Shown: in pieces, positions 26,020 through 32,694 of the stretch
How the letters are laid out: each line of letters begins with the position of its first letter
How positions within the stretch are numbered: position 1 is the first letter of the stretch
Origin: Marinospirillum sp035271045
Lineage (GTDB): Bacteria > Pseudomonadota > Gammaproteobacteria > Pseudomonadales > Halomonadaceae
Assembly: GCF_035271045.1 (NCBI RefSeq)
Contig: NZ_DATESC010000002.1
Location: forward strand, 124,001 to 188,000
DNA: 64,000 nt
Direction of reading: 5' to 3'
Program-made: the position numbers and the translations under genes
Notes under the pieces: model-generated
The model's input: the letters and a program-made list of their open reading frames with translations, nothing else
Told to the model about the DNA's origin: nothing
Database searches by the model: none

Positions 26020-26154
26020 TTAAGCTGACAGACGCTGACGACCTTTGGCACGACGACGAGCCAGAACTTGACGACCAGCTTTAGTGGCCATACGGGCACG
26101 GAAACCGTGATTGCGCTTGCGTTTGATAACGCTGGGCTGAAATGTACGTTTCAT
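26020..26154 (-). CDS. rpmH: 50S ribosomal protein L34
   Basis: A 44-residue very basic protein, beginning MKRTFQPSVIKRKRNHGF and ending RRAKGRQRLSA, an unmistakable L34. It is the last leftward gene before the divergent origin-like spacer and, as in most bacteria, sits opposite dnaA. Confidence 0.98.
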   Translation of the reverse strand: MKRTFQPSVIKRKRNHGFRARMATKAGRQVLARRRAKGRQRLSA

Positions 26155-26385
26155 GTTTTTTTACTTCCACAGGGTGTTGAAGGTTTAAGGAATCTCCTTG
26201 GGTTGGAGACCCTAGAGAAACTTTTTTTTGATGCAAGACCGGCGATTTTAAAGCGTTCTGCAGCAAAGCGCAATTTTTCCTTGCATTCGATGCATTCGAT
26301 TAGACGTTTTTTAGGAAGAAAGCTAATAATTAATAAATATTCTAAAGGTCTTTTATTATTATAGTTGTTATTAGGTAAGCTGCAT

Positions 26386-26415
26386 TTGATTGGCTGCATA
26401 TTTTTATCTTATAAA
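26386..26415 (+). promoter_or_regulatory. Candidate dnaA promoter
   Basis: TTGATT (26386-26391), an 18-bp spacer and TATAAA (26410-26415) point toward dnaA. The leader would be about 90 nt and would contain the DnaA box at 26454, an arrangement suited to autoregulation. Confidence 0.45.
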
Positions 26416-26453
26416 ACAATGGCTTGTATTTATATTGGGTTGGTAAGCTGGCT

Positions 26454-26462
26454 TGTGGATAA
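26454..26462 (-). promoter_or_regulatory. DnaA box upstream of dnaA
   Basis: Perfect TTATCCACA on the minus strand (TGTGGATAA on plus), 50 bases before the dnaA start and downstream of the predicted promoter. It suits autoregulation of dnaA or origin function. Confidence 0.7.
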
Positions 26463-26511
26463 CTGGCTGTTAAACGATTAGAATGAAGTGATTATTAAGA
26501 GGAGTAGCAAG

Positions 26512-27249
26512 GTGTTAGTTGATGATTTGTGGTCAAAGTGTTTAGCGATTTTAGAAAAGGAAATGCCTGCTCAACAAATAGCGACTTGGCTACGTCCTTT
26601 GCAAGCAAAAATAAAGGGTCGTAGCTTACAATTATTCGCGCCCAACCGTTTTTTTTTGCAGTGGGTAACTGATAAATACGCCTCACGTTTACATCAGCTA
26701 ATACAAGAAACCTCAGCAGGAAAAGTGCTTGATATTTGTTTTGCTGTTAGCACTAGAAAAGACGTTAAAAAATTAATGGATGTTTACAACCCTTTGTTTG
26801 TTTATTTAGAAGGTAGGCAGAAAATTATTTTAACTTCTGATCACTATTCCAAAGGCATTGCGATTAAAAAGTGGTTGAAAAGCCATTTTGGATGTGAGCT
26901 TACTGTTGCTATTGAGCCACCTGAGTTAGAATTACACGCTACTCTACTGATGAACAAAGCAGAAATAACCGTTGAGACTATTCAGTGTAGGGTGGCTGAG
27001 TATTACAAAATAAAAGTGGCCGACTTGCACTCAAAGCGGCGTAATCGATACATTGCAAGACCTAGGCAAATGGCAATGGCTTTAACTAAAGAGCTAACCA
27101 ATCACTCTTTACCAGCAATAGGCGATGCATTTGGTAGACGTGATCATACGACAGTTCTATATGCTTGCCGAAAAATTAAGTCTTTACAGGATGAAAGCGC
27201 TGCTATACGTGAAGACTGGAAAAACTTATTCCGTTTATTGACCCGTTAA
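26512..27249 (+). CDS. dnaA: Short DnaA lacking most of the AAA+ ATPase domain
   Basis: A 245-residue protein at the dnaA locus; full-length relatives have about 450-470. Domain I (about 4-82) is complete: DDLWSKCLAILEKEMP, TWLRPLQA and FAPNRFFLQWV. Only one piece of the AAA+ core survives (about 95-150: LEGRQKIILTSDHYSKG, LKSHFGCELTVAIEPPELE), corresponding to the sensor I to box VII region. Walker A, Walker B and the whole lid with sensor II are gone, and the arginine-finger position (LKSRF in E. coli) is His125. Domain IV (about 152-245) is highly conserved: VAEYYKIKVADL, ARPRQMAMAL, KELTNHSLPAIGDAFGRRDHTTV. The E. coli DnaB-contact Glu21 is Gln22 here; Phe46 is kept as Phe47. GTG at 26512 is chosen because AGAGGAG sits seven bases upstream; the next in-frame GTG at 26488 has none. 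Confidence 0.93.
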   Translation: MLVDDLWSKCLAILEKEMPAQQIATWLRPLQAKIKGRSLQLFAPNRFFLQWVTDKYASRLHQLIQETSAGKVLDICFAVSTRKDVKKLMDVYNPLFVYLEGRQKIILTSDHYSKGIAIKKWLKSHFGCELTVAIEPPELELHATLLMNKAEITVETIQCRVAEYYKIKVADLHSKRRNRYIARPRQMAMALTKELTNHSLPAIGDAFGRRDHTTVLYACRKIKSLQDESAAIREDWKNLFRLLTR

Positions 27250-27266
27250 TTTTTAAGGCTTTGAAG

Positions 27267-28376
27267 ATGAAATTTTCCGTATCCCGTGAAACATTGTTGC
27301 GCCCTCTTTCAATTATGGTAGGTGTTGTGGCTCGCCGTCCCACTTTACCTATTCTTGCTCATATTCGTCTTGATGTTAATGAGCATGGCTTGACCTTAAC
27401 GGGTTTAGATTTAGAAGTAGAACTGACTTGGCGCTTGGGTTTGCAGCATTTAGACGTTGGCGGCAGTATTACTGTTCCTGCTAAAAAGCTTTCTGATATT
27501 TGCCGCTCGTTAAGTGAAGGTGCGCTGCTAGAATTTACCCTAGATGAACAACGCATTATGGTGAGGTCGGGTCGTAGCCGTTTTGTACTTGCAACGCTGC
27601 CTTCTTCAGAATTTCCTTCCATGCAGCTTAGTCCTATTAAGCATCAAGTTGTATTACCGCAAAATCAGTTATTAAATTTAATTCGTCGTAATGATTTTGC
27701 AATGGCGCGTCAAGATGTGCGCTTTTATTTAAATGGTATGTATTTTGAGTTGGCGACGGATCGTTTAAGAGCAGTAGCAACGGATGGTCACCGTTTAGCG
27801 ATGGCAGATGCTGCGGTACAAATAGGCGAAGTTAATAAATCCAGCATGATTGTGCCTGCTAAAGCCGTTAATGATTTGGCGAAATTATTAGATGCGACTG
27901 AAGAACCCGTAACCTTAATTTTTGGCGAGCAGCATTTTCAAGTGAATATGGCTAATGCGACGTTTGTTTCTAAGCACATTGAAGGCCGCTATCCCGATTA
28001 TGAGCAGGTTATTCCTCGTCAAAGTGATAAATTAGTGACTTGTGATCGTTTAATGCTACGTAAGATGTTGTCACGCATTAGTATTTTAGCTAATGAAAAA
28101 CTGCAAGGCATTCGTTTGCAATTAACGAATGGTACTTTGACGTTGATTGCTAAAAATTCGGATCAAGAAGAAGCCGAAGAAAGTATGAATATCGACTATC
28201 AAGGTGAACCTTTAGACATTGGTTTTAATGTGGGTTACTTAGTTGATGTGATGGATAATATCGGCGATCAAGTCGAACAAGTACAAATTGCACTTTCTAC
28301 ACCCAGTGCCAGTGCTTTAATTCAAGCCGCCGGTGGTGGCGATGCTTTTTATGTCATTATGCCGATGCGTCTTTAA
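27267..28376 (+). CDS. dnaN: DNA polymerase III beta sliding clamp
   Basis: A 369-residue ring-forming clamp of three repeated domains. It starts MKFSVSRETLLRPLSIMVGVV and ends in the canonical YVIMPMRL. The ATG at 27267 is chosen over an in-frame TTG two codons earlier. It follows dnaA by 17 bases, probably in the same transcript. No defect is seen, in contrast with the neighbouring dnaA. Confidence 0.97.
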   Translation: MKFSVSRETLLRPLSIMVGVVARRPTLPILAHIRLDVNEHGLTLTGLDLEVELTWRLGLQHLDVGGSITVPAKKLSDICRSLSEGALLEFTLDEQRIMVRSGRSRFVLATLPSSEFPSMQLSPIKHQVVLPQNQLLNLIRRNDFAMARQDVRFYLNGMYFELATDRLRAVATDGHRLAMADAAVQIGEVNKSSMIVPAKAVNDLAKLLDATEEPVTLIFGEQHFQVNMANATFVSKHIEGRYPDYEQVIPRQSDKLVTCDRLMLRKMLSRISILANEKLQGIRLQLTNGTLTLIAKNSDQEEAEESMNIDYQGEPLDIGFNVGYLVDVMDNIGDQVEQVQIALSTPSASALIQAAGGGDAFYVIMPMRL

Positions 28377-28418
28377 TCGTTTATCAGCCTGCTATTTGTA
28401 ATCCAGGCTGTCTTTTTA

Positions 28419-29528
28419 ATGACCATTCAACGGCTTAACCTAACGCATTTTCGCAACATTGCCGCTGCTGACTTAGAACCAGCAGCAGGCATTAATGTGC
28501 TGGTGGGTGAAAATGCCAGCGGTAAAACGTCTTTATTAGAAGCGATTTATCTGTTGAGTTTAGTGCGTTCTTTTCGCAGTAAAAAACTGAATAATTTAAT
28601 CAGTCATTCGGCTAAGCAATTTACTATTTTTGCACAAGTTAAAGCCGATGAGTCAAATGTCTATTCGCTGGGAATTCAGCGCAATCAGCAAAGTGCAGCT
28701 ACTGAGATTTTATTTCGTGGTCAAAAATCGACGAGTGTTGCGGAGTTAACAGCAACACTGCCTGTGCAACTTATTAATCCCGATGCTTTTTGTTTGTTAG
28801 AAGGTAGCCCTAAAGAGCGTCGTCAGTTTTTAGATTGGGGCGTATTTCACGTTGAACCCAGTTTTATTCACTGTTGGAAACGTTTTCAAAGAGCGCTTAA
28901 ACAACGCAATAGCCTGCTTAGGCGTGATAGAATAGACAACTTAGAATTGCAGCTTTGGGAGCAAGAATTAGCCATTAATGGCGAGCAAATCACTGTGCTT
29001 AGGCAAGCTTACTTAGCACAATTAAAACCATTATTTGCCCATTTGTTAGAAAAGTTTCTTAAATCGCAAGACTTCACGCTTAACTTTCAGCGCGGCTGGG
29101 ATAAGCAACTTAGCCTTGCTGAGTCTTTGTTGGCCGCTAGGGTTAAAGACCGTGAGCAGGGCTTTACACAAGTCGGCCCGCAGCGAGCTGACATTCGTGT
29201 CGCTATTAATGGCTATACTGCAATGGACGTTTTATCGCGCGGGCATCAAAAGCTTGTGGTGTCTGCTTTAAAGCTTGCTCAAGGAGCGCTTTTATCAAAG
29301 ATTAGGGGTAAGCAATGTGTGTATTTAATTGATGACTTGCCCGCTGAATTAGATCGGCAGCATCGAGCTGTTTTTTGTGACGTGTTAGAGCAACAATCAG
29401 GGCAGGTATTTATTACTGGCGTTGATGCTAAAGCACTTGCTGATGGGTGGCAAAAGCCAGTAAATATTTCATGGTTTCACGTGGAACATGGACAAATCAG
29501 TCCAAAGCCATACCTTGGTAACAAGTAA
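28419..29528 (+). CDS. recF: DNA replication and repair protein RecF
   Basis: A 369-residue SMC-like ABC ATPase for gap repair and RecA loading. Walker A is VGENASGKTSLLEAIYLL, the signature is LSRGHQKLVVSALKLAQ and Walker B is VYLIDDLPAELD; all appear intact. N-terminal RLNLTHFRNI is typical. Its last 56 bases contain a near-consensus parS site. It follows dnaN by 42 bases. Confidence 0.96.
   Translation: MTIQRLNLTHFRNIAAADLEPAAGINVLVGENASGKTSLLEAIYLLSLVRSFRSKKLNNLISHSAKQFTIFAQVKADESNVYSLGIQRNQQSAATEILFRGQKSTSVAELTATLPVQLINPDAFCLLEGSPKERRQFLDWGVFHVEPSFIHCWKRFQRALKQRNSLLRRDRIDNLELQLWEQELAINGEQITVLRQAYLAQLKPLFAHLLEKFLKSQDFTLNFQRGWDKQLSLAESLLAARVKDREQGFTQVGPQRADIRVAINGYTAMDVLSRGHQKLVVSALKLAQGALLSKIRGKQCVYLIDDLPAELDRQHRAVFCDVLEQQSGQVFITGVDAKALADGWQKPVNISWFHVEHGQISPKPYLGNK
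29473..29488 (+). promoter_or_regulatory. Candidate parS site in the 3' end of recF
   Basis: GGTTTCACGTGGAACA matches the universal parS TGTTTCACGTGAAACA at 14 of 16 positions, with the CACGTG core intact; the change of A to G at position 12 also occurs in known parS variants. It is about 3 kb to the right of the rpmH-dnaA spacer, where ParB-binding sites are expected. The ParB of this window (19037-19837) keeps the parS-reading helix-turn-helix. Confidence 0.65.
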
Positions 29529-29572
29529 ATAATAAAGTGTTTTTGATACCTAGGAATTAATGGGAGTGGGTA

Positions 29573-31993
29573 ATGAGCGAAAATAATTCCTATGACTCAA
29601 CCAGCATAAAAGTGCTGAAAGGGTTGGACGCAGTACGTAAAAGACCAGGTATGTACATTGGTGATACCGACGATGGCACTGGTTTACACCACATGGTTTT
29701 TGAGTTGGTTGATAACTCGATTGATGAAGCTTTAGCAGGCCACTGTAGTGAGGTTAAAGTCATTATTCATCACGATGAGTCGGTCAGTGTATCTGACGAT
29801 GGGCGTGGTATGCCTGCTGATATGCATGAAGAAGAAGGCGTATCGGCTGCTGAAGTTATTATGACAGTGCTCCATGCTGGTGGTAAGTTTGACGATAACT
29901 CTTACAAGGTTTCTGGCGGTTTGCACGGTGTTGGTGTTTCAGTTGTTAACGCTTTGTCTGAAGAATTAACGTTAACGATTTGGCGCGAAAAACAAGTCTA
30001 CGAACAAGTTTATAAACACGGTGTTCCACAAGCCCCACTGACCGTTGTTGGTGCTACAGAAAAAACAGGTACTTTGGTGCGTTTTCGCCCTTCACCTGCA
30101 ACATTTAATAATATTGAATTCAGTTTTGAGATTTTAGCTAAGCGTTTGCGTGAATTGTCTTTTTTAAACTCAGGTGTAAGAATCTCGCTGCATGATGAGC
30201 GCACCAGCCGTGACGAAATTTTTCACTATGAAGGTGGCTTGAAAGCTTTTGTTGACCATTTAAATACTAATAAAACAACATTAGGTAAGGTGTTCTATTT
30301 TAGTCATCAGCGTGAAGAGGATGGCGTAAATGTTGAAGTTGCTATGCAGTGGAACGATGGTTATTCAGAAAATATTTACTGCTATACCAATAACATTCCA
30401 CAGCGGGATGGCGGTGCTCACTTAGCTGGTTTTCGGGGTGGGTTAACCCGTGTGCTTAATCAGTACATAGAGCAAGAAGGTTTGGCTAAAAAAGCTAAAG
30501 TTAGCACGACAGGCGATGATGCGCGTGAAGGTTTAACCGCCATTGTCTCAGTGAAAGTACCTGATCCCAAGTTTTCTTCACAAACTAAAGATAAGCTGGT
30601 TTCTTCTGAAGTAAGAACTGCTGTTGAGCAAGAAATGGGTAAAACGTTTACTGACTATTTACTTGAGTTTCCTCAAGAAGCTAAAGCGATTGTTGGTAAA
30701 ATGCTGGATGCTGCACGGGCACGAGAGGCCGCACGTAAAGCGCGTGAAATGACACGCCGTAAAGGGGCTTTAGACATTGCTGGTTTACCCGGTAAATTAG
30801 CTGATTGTCAGGAAAAAGACCCTGCACTTTCAGAAATTTATCTGGTGGAAGGGGACTCTGCTGGTGGTTCTGCCAAGCAGGGGCGTGACCGTAGAACTCA
30901 AGCGATTTTGCCATTGAAAGGTAAGATTTTAAACGTCGAAAAAGCGCGTTTTGATAAAATGCTTTCTTCTGCTGAAGTCGGCACGCTGATTACGGCATTG
31001 GGTTGTGGTATTGGTCGTGAAGAATTTAATGCCGATAAATTACGTTACCATTCCATTATTATTATGACGGATGCTGACGTGGATGGCTCACACATTCGTA
31101 CTTTGTTGCTAACCTTCTTCTTTCGCCAAACGCTAGAGCTAATCGAGCGTGGGCACATTTTTATTGCACAGCCACCTTTGTATAAAATTAAGCGTGGTAA
31201 GCACGAGCAATACTTAAAAGACGAGGCAGCTTTAGAAGAATATTTAACACAAACGGCTTTAGAAGGAACTTCACTTTACGTAAATCCTGAAGCGCCGGGT
31301 CTTTCTGGTCCTGCATTAGAAAAATTGGTCATTAACTACCGTGCAACTCGAGTGCGTATTGAGCGTTTATCCAGAATTTATCCAGAATTTGTGTTAACGC
31401 AAATGATTGATGCTGCAACATTAGATGTTGAAGATTTAAAAGACAAACAAAAAGTGGCCGCTTGGGTAGAAAACCTAGAAAGCGTTGTGGTTAAGGCTGC
31501 CAGTGAAACGACACAAGTGCAGATGCACATTGTTGAAGATAGCGAGCGCGGACTTTTCTTACCTGCTGCTGAAGTCATTGCACACGGTGTGCCAACCGAC
31601 TATGTATTTAACAAAGACTTTTTTAAATCAGCTGATTACGCTGCGTTAAGAGCCTATGGTCAAGCAATGGATGGGCTGATTGAAGACGGTGCTTACCTTG
31701 CGCGTGGCGAAAAAAAACAGCCAGTAAAACGCTTTGAAGAAGTGTTAAGTTGGATGATGGTTGAAGCACGTCGAGGCGTTAATATTCAGCGTTATAAGGG
31801 GTTGGGTGAAATGAATCCTGAGCAGTTATGGGATACTACCATGAACCCTGAAACACGCCGTATGTTACAAGTTACTATTGAAGATGCGGTATCAGCGGAT
31901 ATGATGTTTACCACTTTGATGGGTGATGAAGTTGAGCCGCGCCGTAAGTTTATTGAAGACAATGCTTTGTCTGTTTCTAACCTAGACGTTTAG
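29573..31993 (+). CDS. gyrB: DNA gyrase subunit B
   Basis: An 806-residue type IIA topoisomerase ATPase subunit. The GHKL motifs ELVDNSIDEALAGHC, DDGRGMP and GLHGVGVSVVNALS, and the TOPRIM motifs EGDSAGGSA and DADVDGSHI, are all present, as is the insert seen in Gram-negative GyrB (about 555-715) and the C-terminal RYKGLGEMNPEQLWDTTMNP. It is the last gene of the dnaA-dnaN-recF-gyrB series and is followed by a strong bidirectional terminator. Confidence 0.98.
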   Translation: MSENNSYDSTSIKVLKGLDAVRKRPGMYIGDTDDGTGLHHMVFELVDNSIDEALAGHCSEVKVIIHHDESVSVSDDGRGMPADMHEEEGVSAAEVIMTVLHAGGKFDDNSYKVSGGLHGVGVSVVNALSEELTLTIWREKQVYEQVYKHGVPQAPLTVVGATEKTGTLVRFRPSPATFNNIEFSFEILAKRLRELSFLNSGVRISLHDERTSRDEIFHYEGGLKAFVDHLNTNKTTLGKVFYFSHQREEDGVNVEVAMQWNDGYSENIYCYTNNIPQRDGGAHLAGFRGGLTRVLNQYIEQEGLAKKAKVSTTGDDAREGLTAIVSVKVPDPKFSSQTKDKLVSSEVRTAVEQEMGKTFTDYLLEFPQEAKAIVGKMLDAARAREAARKAREMTRRKGALDIAGLPGKLADCQEKDPALSEIYLVEGDSAGGSAKQGRDRRTQAILPLKGKILNVEKARFDKMLSSAEVGTLITALGCGIGREEFNADKLRYHSIIIMTDADVDGSHIRTLLLTFFFRQTLELIERGHIFIAQPPLYKIKRGKHEQYLKDEAALEEYLTQTALEGTSLYVNPEAPGLSGPALEKLVINYRATRVRIERLSRIYPEFVLTQMIDAATLDVEDLKDKQKVAAWVENLESVVVKAASETTQVQMHIVEDSERGLFLPAAEVIAHGVPTDYVFNKDFFKSADYAALRAYGQAMDGLIEDGAYLARGEKKQPVKRFEEVLSWMMVEARRGVNIQRYKGLGEMNPEQLWDTTMNPETRRMLQVTIEDAVSADMMFTTLMGDEVEPRRKFIEDNALSVSNLDV

Positions 31994-32013
31994 TTAGACA
32001 AACCGCTAGCAAT

Positions 32014-32050
32014 AAAAAGCCCCAAAATTAAAAAATTCGGGGCTTTTTTT
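32014..32050. terminator. Bidirectional terminator between gyrB and gmhB
   Basis: AAAAAGCCCC (32014-32023) pairs with GGGGCTTTTT (32039-32048). T-rich flanks on both strands allow termination of gyrB rightward and gmhB leftward. It fills the 68-base convergent gap. Confidence 0.9.
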
Positions 32051-32061
32051 AATGGCTCACT

Positions 32062-32604
32062 TTAGCAAGCTAGTAATTGTTCGGCCAATTCAGCAAGATT
32101 GGCAACTACTTTTACAGCGTCTAATCCCTGACCGTCTGCCAAGGTTTTTTCGCCTTTGCCGGTGCGTACTAATACGGCTTGGCAACCTTTGGCTTGACCC
32201 GCTTGTAAATCACGCAAGGCATCGCCAACCATGATTGCACCCGTTAGGTCTAAATTTAAGGCTTGGCTAATTTGATCCAGCAAACCTGCTTTAGGTTTAC
32301 GGCAAGCACAGCCATCATCTGGCCCGTGTGGACACCAAGCAATGTAGTGTAAATCGCCACCAGCCGCACGTATTAGCCTTAACATTTTGGTGTGTTGTTC
32401 ATCTAAATCTTGCTGAGAAAATTTACCGCGCGCAACACCGGATTGATTAGTGGCAACGGCTAAAGTCCAGCCTGCTTTATAAAGCTTGGCGATGGCTTCA
32501 ATTGATCCTGCCAGTGGAATCCATTCTTTGGCACTTTTAACAAAAGCATCAGAATCTTGGTTGATGACACCGTCACGGTCGAGTATTAATATTTTTTTTA
32601 GCAT
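32062..32604 (-). CDS. gmhB: D-glycero-beta-D-manno-heptose-1,7-bisphosphate 7-phosphatase
   Basis: A 180-residue HAD-family phosphatase for ADP-heptose synthesis (LPS inner core). The nucleophile motif LILDRDGVIN, ATNQSGVARG, the zinc-binding CPHGPDDGCACRKPKAGLL and MVGDALRDLQAG are seen. The order gyrB, gmhB, glyS, glyQ is also found in Pseudomonas. HldE of the same pathway is encoded at 37652-39073. Confidence 0.95.
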   Translation of the reverse strand: MLKKILILDRDGVINQDSDAFVKSAKEWIPLAGSIEAIAKLYKAGWTLAVATNQSGVARGKFSQQDLDEQHTKMLRLIRAAGGDLHYIAWCPHGPDDGCACRKPKAGLLDQISQALNLDLTGAIMVGDALRDLQAGQAKGCQAVLVRTGKGEKTLADGQGLDAVKVVANLAELAEQLLAC

Positions 32605-32649
32605 GCTTTTTCTAAGTATTTATTGCGATTAAATAGAGCTTTCTTTTAT

Positions 32650-32684
32650 AAAAAAAGGGGAGCGTTAAGCCCCCCTCTTTTTTT
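32650..32684 (-). terminator. Intrinsic terminator of glyQS
   Basis: A GGGG/CCCC-based stem (32656-32676, one internal mismatch, loop GTTAA) is flanked by an A-run on the left and a T-run on the right. On the minus strand it lies just past the glyS stop, before gmhB. The symmetric A/T flanks give a long stem and a U-tail in the leftward direction. Confidence 0.8.
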
Positions 32685-32694
32685 TCATCAATGG

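Larger units (their letters stand above)
26155..26511. other. Divergent rpmH-dnaA spacer, origin-like region
   Basis: This 357-base gap has no gene. It holds an AT-rich block (about 26320-26360 and 26397-26415) suited to be a DNA unwinding element, a tandem repeat of TGCATTCGA (26282-26299), one perfect DnaA box (26454-26462) and a candidate dnaA promoter. Transcription runs outward on both sides. In Pseudomonas-type chromosomes oriC lies here. Only one perfect box is present, fewer than in a typical oriC, so the denser cluster at mnmE-mnmG competes for this role. Confidence 0.45.

Noticed and set aside
26730..27000. Short dnaA as a simple sequencing or assembly deletion
   Set aside because: Two separate losses are both in frame, the remaining AAA+ piece has many substitutions including the arginine finger, and domains I and IV are well kept. 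Raw reads would still be needed to exclude it fully.
27278..27293. Second parS-like sequence at the start of dnaN (CCCGTGAAACA half)
   Set aside because: Only 13 of 16 positions match and the CACGTG core is broken (CCCGTG); it lies in conserved codons for Ser-Arg-Glu-Thr.
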